From Candidatus Faeciplasma pullistercoris (GTDB taxonomy: Bacteria > Bacillota > Clostridia > Oscillospirales > Ruminococcaceae), in NCBI GenBank assembly GCA_018715525.1, contig DVLL01000021.1, forward strand, positions 62,001 to 126,000: a stretch of DNA of 64,000 bases, in the 5' to 3' direction. Below the pieces are notes generated by a model. It did no database searches. It had not been told where the DNA came from and was given only the letters and a program-made list of their open reading frames with translations. Below, in pieces: positions 18,805-28,807 of the stretch. Numbering within the stretch: position 1 is the stretch's first letter; every line of letters starts with the position of its first letter. The translations under genes and the position numbers were made by a program.

Positions 18805-21684
18805 ATGAGAAGAATTAAAACTATCCTTTCATTGGTACTTGCTGCCTTAATTTTGTCGACTGTTCTTGTCTCGTTCTCCGGCTGCGGTGAAGAGGCAGAC
18901 CCGAACGCTCCTCATGAGGTCGCATACACAGTGTATGTATCTCCCGACGGAAGCGACGACAGCAAGGACGGAAGCAAGGAGGCTCCTTTCCGTACTTTAG
19001 AGCGGGCTAAGGAATACGTTCAAAAGCTTAAGAAAAATAAGGGCGACATCATCGTGGAGATAGCCGACGGATTCTATGAGCTTGAGGACACGCTTGTCTT
19101 CAACGAGGACGATTCCGGAACCGAAAAGTGTACGATCATATACAGAGCCGCCGAGGGTGCAGAGCCTATCATAAGCGGAGGAACGCTTTTTGACGGGGAA
19201 TGGCAGGTTGCCGAGGATGTTGACTGGCTAGAGGACGGTCTGGTCGCTTATAAGGCGCCTTTGGAGCGCGATGATAAGCTCAGAGCCATTTATGTAAACG
19301 GCGTAAGAGCTGCGATGACAGAGAGGTCTGCTACTCCTCTGAAGGCGATAGGCTTCTATTCAATAACTGCCGGTCAGGCGGACTGGGCATGGATATCCAG
19401 CGGAGAAACTACCATAAGAACCGGAAATGTATTTGACGATACATTTGGTCTTTCCGCTGATACGAGAAATCCTCAGAATATAGAGCTTGAGACAAGCTCA
19501 AGATGGGTCACATCCACGGTATGCGCGGAATCTCTCCAGCTTACCGAGGAGGGCGATACAAGGGTTAATTTCCAGATGCCCTATGCCGCGATCGCACAGA
19601 ACCTCGGCTGGGACACTAACTACAATCCTACCGCTTTAAACAGCGTTGTAAATGTCTTTGAATGGCTCGAGAGCGAGGGACAGTTCTACTTTGACCAAGC
19701 GGGAAGTATGCTTTATTACATTCCTCGTGAGGGAGAGGATATAACCAAGGCTGAGGTCGTCGTTCCGAGACTTGAGAAGCTCATTGAAATAAGCGGTTCA
19801 GAGCCGCTCAAGAAGTACGCTCAGTATATTACCTTTGAGGGACTGACGTTTGCTCATTCTGATTGGAATCTTTATGAGCTGGAGGGCTCGCATGGTAACG
19901 CCACCACCCAGAACTGCACGATTTATACCAAGTACTCAGATATATACTGGCACAGGGATCTTTACAGGGCGTTTGATGTCGCCCCCGCCGCAATCCACGT
20001 TACCACTGCTCATGATATCGATTTTATCGACGGCGGAATCGAGCTTACCGGTTATCTCGGAATACATCTTGAAAACGACGTTTACGATTGCAGTATCATA
20101 GGCAATTATATCGCGCATACAGGCGGCGGAGGAATTACCGTAGGTCACTTGCAACACATGTATGAAAACGACACGGAAGAGCAGAGGGTAAGCGAGACAA
20201 GTGCTGGTCCTGATAAGGAGAAATTTGCCTACGGCACTGAGGCTGTTCCAAAGAACATAACCATTAAGAACAACTATCTTCTTGAGAACTGCTACTTCTT
20301 CCCCGGAAATTCTCCCATAACCACATTCTTCACCTATAATCTCACTGTCGAGCACAACTTTGTATACAAGTGCTCCTACAGTGGTATGAGCATAGGCTGG
20401 GGCTGGTGTAATTTTGATGGTACAGAAGGCTCAGAGCTTCCCGGTCAGCCGACTACAACCTCAAGATTTAACCATGTAAACTATAACAGGGTGGAAGAGA
20501 TCTGTTCCATCCTTCAGGACGCAGGAGGAATTTATACTCTCGGTCAGCAGGGTAATGAGGATTGGTCCGAGTCTACGGAAATGAGCTATAACTATATCAA
20601 CTGCTTCCGCACTCCCACCCGCGCGGACGGCTCGAGAATGGTAAACGGCTTCCACCCTGACGAGGGCAGCGCGTATATCCTCTTTGACCATAATGTTGTG
20701 ACAAATACTATAAGAAATGTCTACGAGCTTAACGACTGGATGAGAAAGCATGACTGCATAGTAACCAACGGTTACTCAAATACCGATCGCTCGGAGACCA
20801 CAGCTCCCAACTGCACTCTTGAGCAGTATGTAAACGCTGATTATATCTGGCCGGTAGACGGCTATAATGTTGTTCTTTACTCCGGACTTGAGGACGAGTA
20901 TGTTCACATGGTATCGAAGGATGTAATGCCTGATGACTACTATGAGCTCGCTGCAAATGTATCTATAACCTGCGGCAAGGAGCTCAACAGAAGAGGACTT
21001 CTTGACGCCGACGATGTTGTATGGCTTGCTCCTGAGGGAACGACCGAGTTTGTTGAGGGCAGCAATATGACCAAGGCGGCGGGAAATGAGAAGACGATAG
21101 TTGTACCCGACGATCCCGGCGAGTATAAGCTCTACATTGTTTATGCAGACGGTACTGTTTCAGGACCCGGTGAGTTTACAGTCTACGCCGGCGAGAACAC
21201 CTCCGGAGTTAACCTCTCCGACGGAATTGATTACACGGTAAGCAAGCTCAAGCCTCTTGAGATAGAGATCAAGGACGGCTTTACCGCTACACTTAACGGT
21301 GAGGAAATTGAATCCGGCTACACCATTGACGAAATAGGCGAGTGGGAGCTTATATGCACATCTGAGGATGGAGAGGAGGAGACCCTGAACTTCACCACCG
21401 ATGTTCTGATTGCAAATCAGCTTCTTACCGACAATGTGACGGTAGCCCCGGAGGGTGAGATATCTCTTACGGAAGGTGTCGCCGAGAGCGGCATGGTAAT
21501 CTGGCTTGCTCCTTCAGGTCTATCAGCCTTTGATGAAACCGACCCGACGCAGTCTATGGCGTATGGAGGTTCGGCAACGATAAAGGCTCCTGTTGAGGAG
21601 GGCGTATATATCCTTACAGTAGTCGACGCTGACGGAGATATTCTTTCTCAGTCTGACGCGAGAGTAACTGTTGCGGCGGAATAG
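18805..21684 (+). CDS. Secreted lipoprotein with right-handed parallel beta-helix domain, likely glycan-active
   Basis: Lipobox VSFSGCGEE; YVSPDGSDDSKDGSKEAPFRTLERAKEYV...GDIIVEIADGFYEL typical of beta-helix CAZymes (GH141/GH120-like). Confidence 0.75.
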   Translation: MRRIKTILSLVLAALILSTVLVSFSGCGEEADPNAPHEVAYTVYVSPDGSDDSKDGSKEAPFRTLERAKEYVQKLKKNKGDIIVEIADGFYELEDTLVFNEDDSGTEKCTIIYRAAEGAEPIISGGTLFDGEWQVAEDVDWLEDGLVAYKAPLERDDKLRAIYVNGVRAAMTERSATPLKAIGFYSITAGQADWAWISSGETTIRTGNVFDDTFGLSADTRNPQNIELETSSRWVTSTVCAESLQLTEEGDTRVNFQMPYAAIAQNLGWDTNYNPTALNSVVNVFEWLESEGQFYFDQAGSMLYYIPREGEDITKAEVVVPRLEKLIEISGSEPLKKYAQYITFEGLTFAHSDWNLYELEGSHGNATTQNCTIYTKYSDIYWHRDLYRAFDVAPAAIHVTTAHDIDFIDGGIELTGYLGIHLENDVYDCSIIGNYIAHTGGGGITVGHLQHMYENDTEEQRVSETSAGPDKEKFAYGTEAVPKNITIKNNYLLENCYFFPGNSPITTFFTYNLTVEHNFVYKCSYSGMSIGWGWCNFDGTEGSELPGQPTTTSRFNHVNYNRVEEICSILQDAGGIYTLGQQGNEDWSESTEMSYNYINCFRTPTRADGSRMVNGFHPDEGSAYILFDHNVVTNTIRNVYELNDWMRKHDCIVTNGYSNTDRSETTAPNCTLEQYVNADYIWPVDGYNVVLYSGLEDEYVHMVSKDVMPDDYYELAANVSITCGKELNRRGLLDADDVVWLAPEGTTEFVEGSNMTKAAGNEKTIVVPDDPGEYKLYIVYADGTVSGPGEFTVYAGENTSGVNLSDGIDYTVSKLKPLEIEIKDGFTATLNGEEIESGYTIDEIGEWELICTSEDGEEETLNFTTDVLIANQLLTDNVTVAPEGEISLTEGVAESGMVIWLAPSGLSAFDETDPTQSMAYGGSATIKAPVEEGVYILTVVDADGDILSQSDARVTVAAE

Positions 21685-21723
21685 ACTCCATTTTCGGATT
21701 TAATTCGGTATAAATAAGTTGTA

Positions 21724-21758
21724 ATATGCCTGTCGGTTTTGTCCGGCGGGCATATTTT
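21724..21758 (+). terminator. Intrinsic terminator
   Basis: ATATGCCTGTCGG-ttttgt-CCGGCGGGCATAT-TTT. Confidence 0.7.
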
Positions 21759-21871
21759 ATAGGCATAAATGTATTTTACTCTTGAAATTATTATAAAAAG
21801 GTTATACAATATCTGCGTGAGGCAATGTAATGTCATGCCGAAAAGAGCATAGTAAACGGAGGTAGACAGTA

Positions 21872-23167
21872 TTGAGAAGATTTTTTTGCGTTCTCATTGC
21901 GGCATTGATGCTGCTGCCGGCACTTTTGTGCTCGTCATGCGAAAAGCGACCAAATGACGAACTGTACACGCCGGATCTTGAAGGCGTGCTTACCCCCATG
22001 GAGGTTAATGTTGATGCTTCTGATGAATATCAGACGATTCAGGGCTTCGGTGGGATAAACCATCCCGTATGGATTGCCGATTTGACCGAGGAGCAGCGAC
22101 AGACTGCTTTTGGAAACGGTGAGGATGAGCTTGGGTTCTCAATTTTGCGCATCCATGTAGACCCTGACAGAAATAATTGGGAGAAGGAGCTTGAAACCGC
22201 TCAGGCGGCAGTAGAGGCGGGACTGCTCGTTTTCGCTTCTCCGTGGGATCCTCCCGCTGATATGTGCGAGACATTCAACCATAACGGCAATGAAAATGCC
22301 AAGAGACTTAGGCATGACAAATACGCTGATTACGCTGAGCATCTGAACGACTTTGTCAGCTATATGCGTGACAACGGCGTGGAGCTTTACGCTATTTCTA
22401 TACAAAACGAGCCTGATTACGCCGATGGCTGGACATGGTGGTCTACAGAGGAAATAATGGATTTTATCTTAAACTATTCTGACGCCATCGATTGCCGTAT
22501 CATGAGTCCTGAGTCCTTCCAGTACAGAAAGGATTTCTACAACGAAATACTTAACTCGGAAGAGGCTCTTGAAAAGGTAGATATATTTGCAACACATTTC
22601 TATGGCACTCAGAAATGGGACATGGCATACCCGTTGTTTGAGGAAAAGGGAGTCGGTAAGGAGCTTTGGATGACCGAGGTTTATGTGCCGGACAGCTCTA
22701 CCGATGCGGATGTTTGGCCGCAGGCTCTTGATGTCGCCGTAAACATCTCCGACGCTATGACCGAGGGAAATATGCAGGCTTATGTATGGTGGTATATCCG
22801 CAGGTTCTACGGTCCGATGAAGGAGGACGGCACTATAAGCAAACGCGGCTACTGCATGGCTCACTTTTCAAAGTTTGTCCGTCCCGGCTATATAAGAATA
22901 GGAGCTACGGAAACACCTGCCGAGGGAATAAGCGTATCGGCATTCAAGGGGGACGACAAAACCGTGATTGTGGCGGTAAACCGAACCTCAAATGATTATG
23001 CCCAAAGCTTCAGCCTCAGCGGAACCAAAGAAATAAGCTATATTGAAGCATATACTACCGATGCTGACGTAAGCCTTGAGAGGATAGGAAATATTGCTTT
23101 TGAGGAAAGCACATTCAGCTTCAGGCTTACTCCCGAGAGCGTCACCACATTTGTCATATCGCACTGA
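21872..23167 (+). CDS. GH30-like glycoside hydrolase lipoprotein (xylanase-like)
   Basis: TTG start after CGGAGGT; lipobox LLCSSCEK; TIQGFGGINHPVW; acid/base SIQNEPDY; nucleophile LWMTEVY. Confidence 0.82.
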   Translation: MRRFFCVLIAALMLLPALLCSSCEKRPNDELYTPDLEGVLTPMEVNVDASDEYQTIQGFGGINHPVWIADLTEEQRQTAFGNGEDELGFSILRIHVDPDRNNWEKELETAQAAVEAGLLVFASPWDPPADMCETFNHNGNENAKRLRHDKYADYAEHLNDFVSYMRDNGVELYAISIQNEPDYADGWTWWSTEEIMDFILNYSDAIDCRIMSPESFQYRKDFYNEILNSEEALEKVDIFATHFYGTQKWDMAYPLFEEKGVGKELWMTEVYVPDSSTDADVWPQALDVAVNISDAMTEGNMQAYVWWYIRRFYGPMKEDGTISKRGYCMAHFSKFVRPGYIRIGATETPAEGISVSAFKGDDKTVIVAVNRTSNDYAQSFSLSGTKEISYIEAYTTDADVSLERIGNIAFEESTFSFRLTPESVTTFVISH

Positions 23168-23203
23168 CATTGAATATATTATTATTTCGGAGGATGATTT
23201 AAT

Positions 23204-24229
23204 ATGTCAATACTCGTTTCAGGCGGAGCCGGATATATAGGCTCTCATACAGTGTTAGCTCTCCTTGAAAAGGGATATGAGGTCGTTGTATTTGACAATC
23301 TTTCAAACTCCAGTGAGGAGTCTTTGAAAAGAGTAGAAAAGCTGACCGGAAAGAGCGTCAAATTCTATAATGCGGATATGCTCGACAGAGTCGCGATGGA
23401 CAGGATTTTTGACGAAAATCCGGACATAACCACACTTATCCATTTTGCAGGTTTAAAGGCGGTAGGCGAGTCTGTGGAGAAGCCTATTGAGTATTACAAG
23501 AACAACGTAGGTGGAACCCTTACCCTCCTTGAATCTATGAGAGCTCATAATGTAAAGAACATAATATTCAGCTCTTCTGCCACAGTTTACGGCACCCCGG
23601 AGTCGGTTCCGATATCTGAGAGCTGCCCTAAGGGCGTCTGCACAAATCCATATGGTTGGTCAAAGAGCATGATTGAGCAGATACTTACCGATGTTCATAC
23701 CGCTGATGATTCGTGGAATGTAGTCCTTCTCAGATACTTTAATCCTATAGGAGCCCATCCTTCTGGACTTATCGGTGAAGATCCTCAGGGCATACCGAAT
23801 AACCTCGTTCCCTATATCGCGCAGGTCGCCGTCGGCAGGAGAGAGCATCTAAATGTGTTTGGAAACGACTATAAGACTCATGACGGCACAGGCGTAAGGG
23901 ATTATATCCATGTATGCGACCTCGCGGACGGTCATGTTTGCGCGTTGGATAAAATCAAGGACGCAAAGGGCGGCGTCCTGATTTATAATCTCGGAACAGG
24001 AAAAGGCTATTCGGTTCTCGATGTTCTCAAGGCATATGATAAGGCATGCGGTAAGGAGCTTCCTTATGTCATCTGCCCGAGAAGAGCCGGAGACGTTGAC
24101 GAGTCATATTCTGATCCTTCGCTTGCCGAGAAGGAGCTTCATTGGAAAGCTAAGTACGGTATTGATGAGATGTGCCGAGACTCATGGAACTGGCAGAAGA
24201 ATAACCCATACGGCTACAAGGGCTGCTGA
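23204..24229 (+). CDS. galE: UDP-glucose 4-epimerase
   Basis: [37 protein letters not shown]. Confidence 0.96.
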   Translation: MSILVSGGAGYIGSHTVLALLEKGYEVVVFDNLSNSSEESLKRVEKLTGKSVKFYNADMLDRVAMDRIFDENPDITTLIHFAGLKAVGESVEKPIEYYKNNVGGTLTLLESMRAHNVKNIIFSSSATVYGTPESVPISESCPKGVCTNPYGWSKSMIEQILTDVHTADDSWNVVLLRYFNPIGAHPSGLIGEDPQGIPNNLVPYIAQVAVGRREHLNVFGNDYKTHDGTGVRDYIHVCDLADGHVCALDKIKDAKGGVLIYNLGTGKGYSVLDVLKAYDKACGKELPYVICPRRAGDVDESYSDPSLAEKELHWKAKYGIDEMCRDSWNWQKNNPYGYKGC

Positions 24230-24236
24230 TTATCCT

Positions 24237-24268
24237 CCCCCTGAGTATTTATGCTCAGGGGGATATTT
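24237..24268 (+). terminator. Likely terminator of galE
   Basis: CCCCCTGAG-tatttatg-CTCAGGGGG-atattt. Confidence 0.65.
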
Positions 24269-24374
24269 GTATATTCACCCAAACAACGGATATATTTTTT
24301 GTACATATTATGCATTGTTCCTCAAAAGCAGTTTAGTTATAATTATTGTAATACTATGCAATAGGAGGAACACT

Positions 24375-26363
24375 ATGAAGAAGATTATCAAGGCTGTATC
24401 GGTAATGCTCTCGCTGCTTATGCTTATCAGCTGCATAACCGTGGTATCATTTGCGGATACGCCAGCGAGCTACACCTTGTTCAGCGGGGAACAGAAGCTT
24501 GATGGATGGTATCCGTCGTTTGTGATTCAATACGCCGAGCCGGCTAAAATGAGCTCGTTCTTGTCGGCGATACAAAACGAGGGTGCGACGATTGAGATTA
24601 CATACACGGGAAATGCGAATATCTCGATCATGCTTCAGAGCTATCCGGTAAACGGCGGAGATAACTATACTCCGGCTACCTACTCTTATCATACGACAAA
24701 AAACTCGGGCGGGAAAAAGGTGGCTGTTTTCTCGGCTGAGGACTTTATTAAGAACTACACATCTACAAAACACGGAGATGACAACAGCTATCTCAGACTT
24801 GACAATGTCATGAACTTCGGAGTAGACGGAAACGGAAATACCGTATATAAAATCGAAGTTAAGTGGACAATAAAGGGTGATCCCGGAATTGCCATAGACC
24901 TTGATAAGAGGTATCAGACTATTGACGGCTGGGGAGCTACGTATACCTGGTACGGCGATTGGCTAAAGAACAACGTCAATGAGGAAGAGGTTTACGACTG
25001 GATTTTCGAGGATTGTGAGTTCAACATTCTGCGATTCAGAGACCTTCAGTGCGTAATAGGCTACTACGGAGACTATGAGAGCACCGAGTATGTCAGCTAC
25101 AAGAGGTATTATGACGCCGCTGTCGAAAGAGGAATCAACCCGATTGTCATGGTAACAAGCTGGGGAGAGTATGACAGAAAGCTTGACTTTGTGGCGTTTA
25201 CCGAGCTTGACGACCAGGGACATACATATTACACTCTCGCAAAGGATAAGAACGGCGAGTACATGTATGACGAGCTGGCGCAGTTCTGCGTTCAGTCTGT
25301 TCAGTATTTCCTTGACGCCGGAATACCCGTCGATTATTTCTCAATATCAAACGAGACAGAGCTTCAGGGACTTCATGTAGACGAGAAGGGAAATGCAAGA
25401 TCTAACGCAGGCTTCTACTTTGGTCCTGACGAAAACGAGTATCACTGCGCCTACTGGAAGGCTCATCTTGCGGTTTATGAGGCGTTCCAGGAGGCTTTCG
25501 GAGAGGACGCTCCGAGCATAACTGGCGCGGAGGTCATGGCTGATACAGCAAGCCTGATGAAGGATTACCTTGAGCCGCTCATTGAAGAAGATCCTGATTC
25601 TTTTGAGGTGATAGCTCACCATCTGTACGGCAGCCCGAACACGCCCAAGTCCTTCTCTGAGGTTTACGACGCATTCGGCGAGGACTACACTCTGTGGCAG
25701 ACGGAGTGGTATAACAACGACTATTTCGGTCATGCGGATGTGCTTATAAATGAGCTCAATTACGAGAACGTAAACGCGTACCTTTATTGGAACGGCGTAT
25801 GGCCTATTGACGATGGAAACTGCCTGATTGAAATAGGCGGATTCTATCCCAACGACTATGTAAAACGCCGTGGCAACCACTATATCATGATGCACTTCTC
25901 GAAGTTCATTAAGAACGGCTACACAAGAGTTGACACGTCTCTAAACGCCTCACAGTCTAATGTAACAGGTTTTATATCGCCCGATGAGGATGAGCTTGTC
26001 CTTGTAATTTCAAACTCCTCCGAAATGGATGAAACACTTAAGCTTGATATTGGAGACGAGTACAAGATTCGTTCCGGCAAGATTTACCGCTCAACCAAGA
26101 ATACCGATGATTTCAATAAGGAAGAGGAACTCAACGAGTACATGGTAAATATGGGCAGCCTTAAAACATATGAGATAGAGGTTCCGTCTGACACTCTTAC
26201 TACGCTGGTGATGAAGATTGAGCCGAGAAACCCGGAGGCTGTGAGCGAGGAAGAAGAGGATAAAGAGGACAAAGAGTCTGAGCAGGAAGAGGAGAAGGAG
26301 CCGGTCAGCATTACTGATAAGTATCTTAAGGAATACTGGTCACTAAAGGGCTTAAAGTACTGA
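24375..26363 (+). CDS. Secreted GH30-like glycoside hydrolase with acidic C-terminal tail
   Basis: Signal peptide MKKIIKAVSVMLSLLML...; YQTIDGWGATYTW; FSISNETEL; LWQTEWYNND; ATG at 24375 with AGGAGGA preferred over 24021. Confidence 0.78.
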   Translation: MKKIIKAVSVMLSLLMLISCITVVSFADTPASYTLFSGEQKLDGWYPSFVIQYAEPAKMSSFLSAIQNEGATIEITYTGNANISIMLQSYPVNGGDNYTPATYSYHTTKNSGGKKVAVFSAEDFIKNYTSTKHGDDNSYLRLDNVMNFGVDGNGNTVYKIEVKWTIKGDPGIAIDLDKRYQTIDGWGATYTWYGDWLKNNVNEEEVYDWIFEDCEFNILRFRDLQCVIGYYGDYESTEYVSYKRYYDAAVERGINPIVMVTSWGEYDRKLDFVAFTELDDQGHTYYTLAKDKNGEYMYDELAQFCVQSVQYFLDAGIPVDYFSISNETELQGLHVDEKGNARSNAGFYFGPDENEYHCAYWKAHLAVYEAFQEAFGEDAPSITGAEVMADTASLMKDYLEPLIEEDPDSFEVIAHHLYGSPNTPKSFSEVYDAFGEDYTLWQTEWYNNDYFGHADVLINELNYENVNAYLYWNGVWPIDDGNCLIEIGGFYPNDYVKRRGNHYIMMHFSKFIKNGYTRVDTSLNASQSNVTGFISPDEDELVLVISNSSEMDETLKLDIGDEYKIRSGKIYRSTKNTDDFNKEEELNEYMVNMGSLKTYEIEVPSDTLTTLVMKIEPRNPEAVSEEEEDKEDKESEQEEEKEPVSITDKYLKEYWSLKGLKY

Positions 26364-26580
26364 TTCGGGTTGCACTAGCCAAGAATGTTTGGAATCATAT
26401 AGTCTTTTAATATAAATTTCACATTCTGAATGCAATATTTCTTGCTTTTTTGCACAATGATTATTTTGGCTAAGAATGCTACTAAAATATTGTTCACTTT
26501 GGCAATAGTAAAATTAACTTAGCTAATGTATAATAAGCATAAGGCTTTTGGCTGATTTATATTCAAGGAGGTTAATTATT

Positions 26581-26808
26581 ATGAAGAAGTTTATGGCTAT
26601 GCTTTTGGCGCTGGTTGTTGCCCTTTCCATGCTTACCGTTGCAGCTTTTGCTGAGTCCGGTGATGTAGAAGAGGAGACCGAGGATATCGAAGTTACCGAT
26701 CCCGTTGACGATAAGGAAGAGGATACCAACCCTGATACCGGCGTTGCTTTTGCTGTTATCCCCATGGTAGTAGCAGGCGCTGCTGTAGCTTTTGCTAAGA
26801 AGCACTAA
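26581..26808 (+). CDS. Small secreted protein with NPDTG sortase-like sorting signal
   Basis: 75 aa; signal peptide, acidic mature part, NPDTG, hydrophobic stretch, AKKH tail. Confidence 0.7.
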   Translation: MKKFMAMLLALVVALSMLTVAAFAESGDVEEETEDIEVTDPVDDKEEDTNPDTGVAFAVIPMVVAGAAVAFAKKH

Positions 26809-26834
26809 TTTTCAGTTTGGTCTGATAACTTAAG

Positions 26835-26874
26835 ATAAATGCCCTTCGACTTTGCCGAGGGGTATTTATTTTTT
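26835..26874 (+). terminator. Intrinsic terminator
   Basis: ATAAATGCCCTTCG-actttgc-CGAGGGGTATTTAT-TTTTTT. Confidence 0.8.
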
Positions 26875-27358
26875 CCTTGGCGGTGCCAAGAGCTTGTCAG
26901 CGTCTTTCAGTGACGTTTGTTTGAAACATGGCAAAATGTGAACCGGGGTCAAAAGATACATTGTCGGGTGCTCGTCAAAATAGCTTTGCTCGGCGTAATT
27001 TGGCAGTATTCCGAACATGGAGTCATTCTTCATATTGTGCCCGTAGACAATGGAGGGACTGTCCGAAAAGTCTGCCTTGCATCGGTAATCCAAAAACAGC
27101 GTTCCAGCCATGTTCCAGGAGCCGTCGGTCAACCTCCGTATGGTTTTCCGGCTGAACATCCTGCACGATTTCAACCGCTTTTGCTATCAGTTCATCCGTT
27201 ACTGTACTGCTTTGCCTCGCTTCGTAAAAGTAATTACAAACCTTATACCCGGAGAATAGAAATACAGCGGACGCAAGCAAGCCGATTATAATGCGAATTT
27301 TTTCTTGACTACGTTTTTGCTTTCTCATAATGTTCACTTCCGTTTGCAAAGTTGTCAA
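26866..27358 (-). pseudogene. Decayed class B sortase (frameshifted, internally deleted, catalytic Cys region missing)
   Basis: Frame A has the N-terminal TM (KIRIIIGLLASAVFLFSGYKVCNYFYEARQ); a second frame has GTLFLDYRCKADFSDSPSIVYGHNMKNDSMFGILPNYAEQSYFDEHPTMYLLTPV; no TLSTC-like motif. Confidence 0.7.
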
Positions 27359-27411
27359 AAAAGAAAATTGCCCCGACCGGCGTGGACAACTACGCCAAGG
27401 CCGGGGGCAAC
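27357..27411 (-). terminator. Intrinsic terminator within the surface operon
   Basis: On minus strand GTTGCCCCCGGCCTTGGCGT...ACGCCGGTCGGGGCAAT followed by TTTCTTTTTT. Confidence 0.8.
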
Positions 27412-27421
27412 ATTGCTTCGC

Positions 27422-28711
27422 TTATTCTTCTATATCAATAGATTCGTCCGGAGAGGCTCCTTCTGTTGACTCCGGTGTACTTGCCGCAGGTGCCGTGCTT
27501 CCACTTGATTCCGTAGTTGGTATGCCATCCATGGAAAGGGCGGCAGGCGGTTCTGCGGGAGTGGTGTCATCCTCAACAGGAGCTGTTGTTGATTCGGGCG
27601 AAGCGGTTTCTTCCTCTATGGGATTTGTAGGTGGGTCTGTGGGGACAGTATTGCCCTCGTCAGGCGCAGTAGGCTCTGTCGGCGTCGTGTTTTCCTCGGT
27701 AGGAGATGTATCCGGTTCAGTCGGTGTAGTGTCTCCCTCCATAGGTGGAGTTTCCTGCTCTGTTGTGGGTTCGGTTGTAGGAGATTCAGTAGGATCAGCC
27801 ATGCCTGCGGCAGTTACGACAATCTTCGTTCCCTCTTGCACCTGGTCGGCGGGAATGATTAAAACGCTATATACACCATATACATAGGTATAGATTTCCA
27901 CACCTTCAACCATAATGCTTTCCGGCAGGGTATAGCCTTCGTCAGCGGTAAAGGTGATAACACAATCTGTACCAACGGCAAGTTCGCCGCTTTCCATGTT
28001 AGCGGTCATATTGGTGAGCTGCAGGGAAAGGGTGGCTTTTTCTTCGGGACGCTCTGCAATAGGCTGTCCGATTACCGAACCGTTTTCAAGCAGAATCGGT
28101 TCCCCCATAGAGAAGATCATCTGGCTCAGGGCATTTGGGTATTCGCCCCAATACCATGCGATTGCAATTTTTTTGCCGGTTGTGTTGTTAATCAGCTCGT
28201 CATATTCCTCGGCTGTTTCAAATTCATCAGCCAAGCCATTGTTATAGGTAAACACAAATTTTGTATTGACCCATAGCTGTCCTGTGGTATATACCTTATC
28301 TCCATCGGTAATCAGGCAGTACCCTTTGGTTGCCGTTCCGTAGGGAGTAAGTGTGACAGAATAACTTGTGTTGGTTGTAAGCGTACATGACGCCACATTT
28401 TCCGCCTCATTTACTTCAATCGGAGTTTCTGTAGAAGCATCGCTCACCTCAACAGCAACCGAGTATTGCGCCGATTGAATGAACTGCACGGGTGTAGTTT
28501 GGTTTGCAGAAAGCCATGCCCAAGTCCCGCCGGCAAGGCAGGACATACAAAACAGCATCCCTAAAAATAGGGGAACTGCGTTTTGCATATATTTTCGGTC
28601 AGATGACCGAAAATGTTTTCCTTTATAAAATATCACTATCAGGAGCCTCCTTTTCTGAAATGTAATCGGAGAATATCCTTTTACATACGCCTTTCGGCAT
28701 TCAAAAGGCAC
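27422..28711 (-). CDS. SipW-dependent-type secreted protein with Thr/Pro/Glu-rich C-terminus
   Basis: SipW-like signal PLFLGMLFCMSCLAGGTWAWLSANQ; C-terminal TEPTTEQETPPMEGDTTPTEP... repeats; true start may be at 28588. Confidence 0.75.
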   Translation of the reverse strand: MPFECRKAYVKGYSPITFQKRRLLIVIFYKGKHFRSSDRKYMQNAVPLFLGMLFCMSCLAGGTWAWLSANQTTPVQFIQSAQYSVAVEVSDASTETPIEVNEAENVASCTLTTNTSYSVTLTPYGTATKGYCLITDGDKVYTTGQLWVNTKFVFTYNNGLADEFETAEEYDELINNTTGKKIAIAWYWGEYPNALSQMIFSMGEPILLENGSVIGQPIAERPEEKATLSLQLTNMTANMESGELAVGTDCVITFTADEGYTLPESIMVEGVEIYTYVYGVYSVLIIPADQVQEGTKIVVTAAGMADPTESPTTEPTTEQETPPMEGDTTPTEPDTSPTEENTTPTEPTAPDEGNTVPTDPPTNPIEEETASPESTTAPVEDDTTPAEPPAALSMDGIPTTESSGSTAPAASTPESTEGASPDESIDIEE

Positions 28712-28736
28712 AGGGTTTGCTTATGACCTTTGATTC

Positions 28737-28766
28737 CCGACCTATCTGCAGGGACAGATAGGTCGG
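28737..28766 (-). other. Perfect 12-bp inverted repeat (intercistronic hairpin)
   Basis: CCGACCTATCTG-caggga-CAGATAGGTCGG; no T-run on either side. Confidence 0.7.
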
Positions 28767-28807
28767 ACTTAAAAAAGAATTTGTTGATTAAATTACTAAC
28801 CCTCTAC

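Noticed and set aside
24021-24374. N-terminal extension of the 780-aa ORF track entry
   Set aside because: It overlaps galE out of frame. The signal peptide and SD place the real start at 24375.
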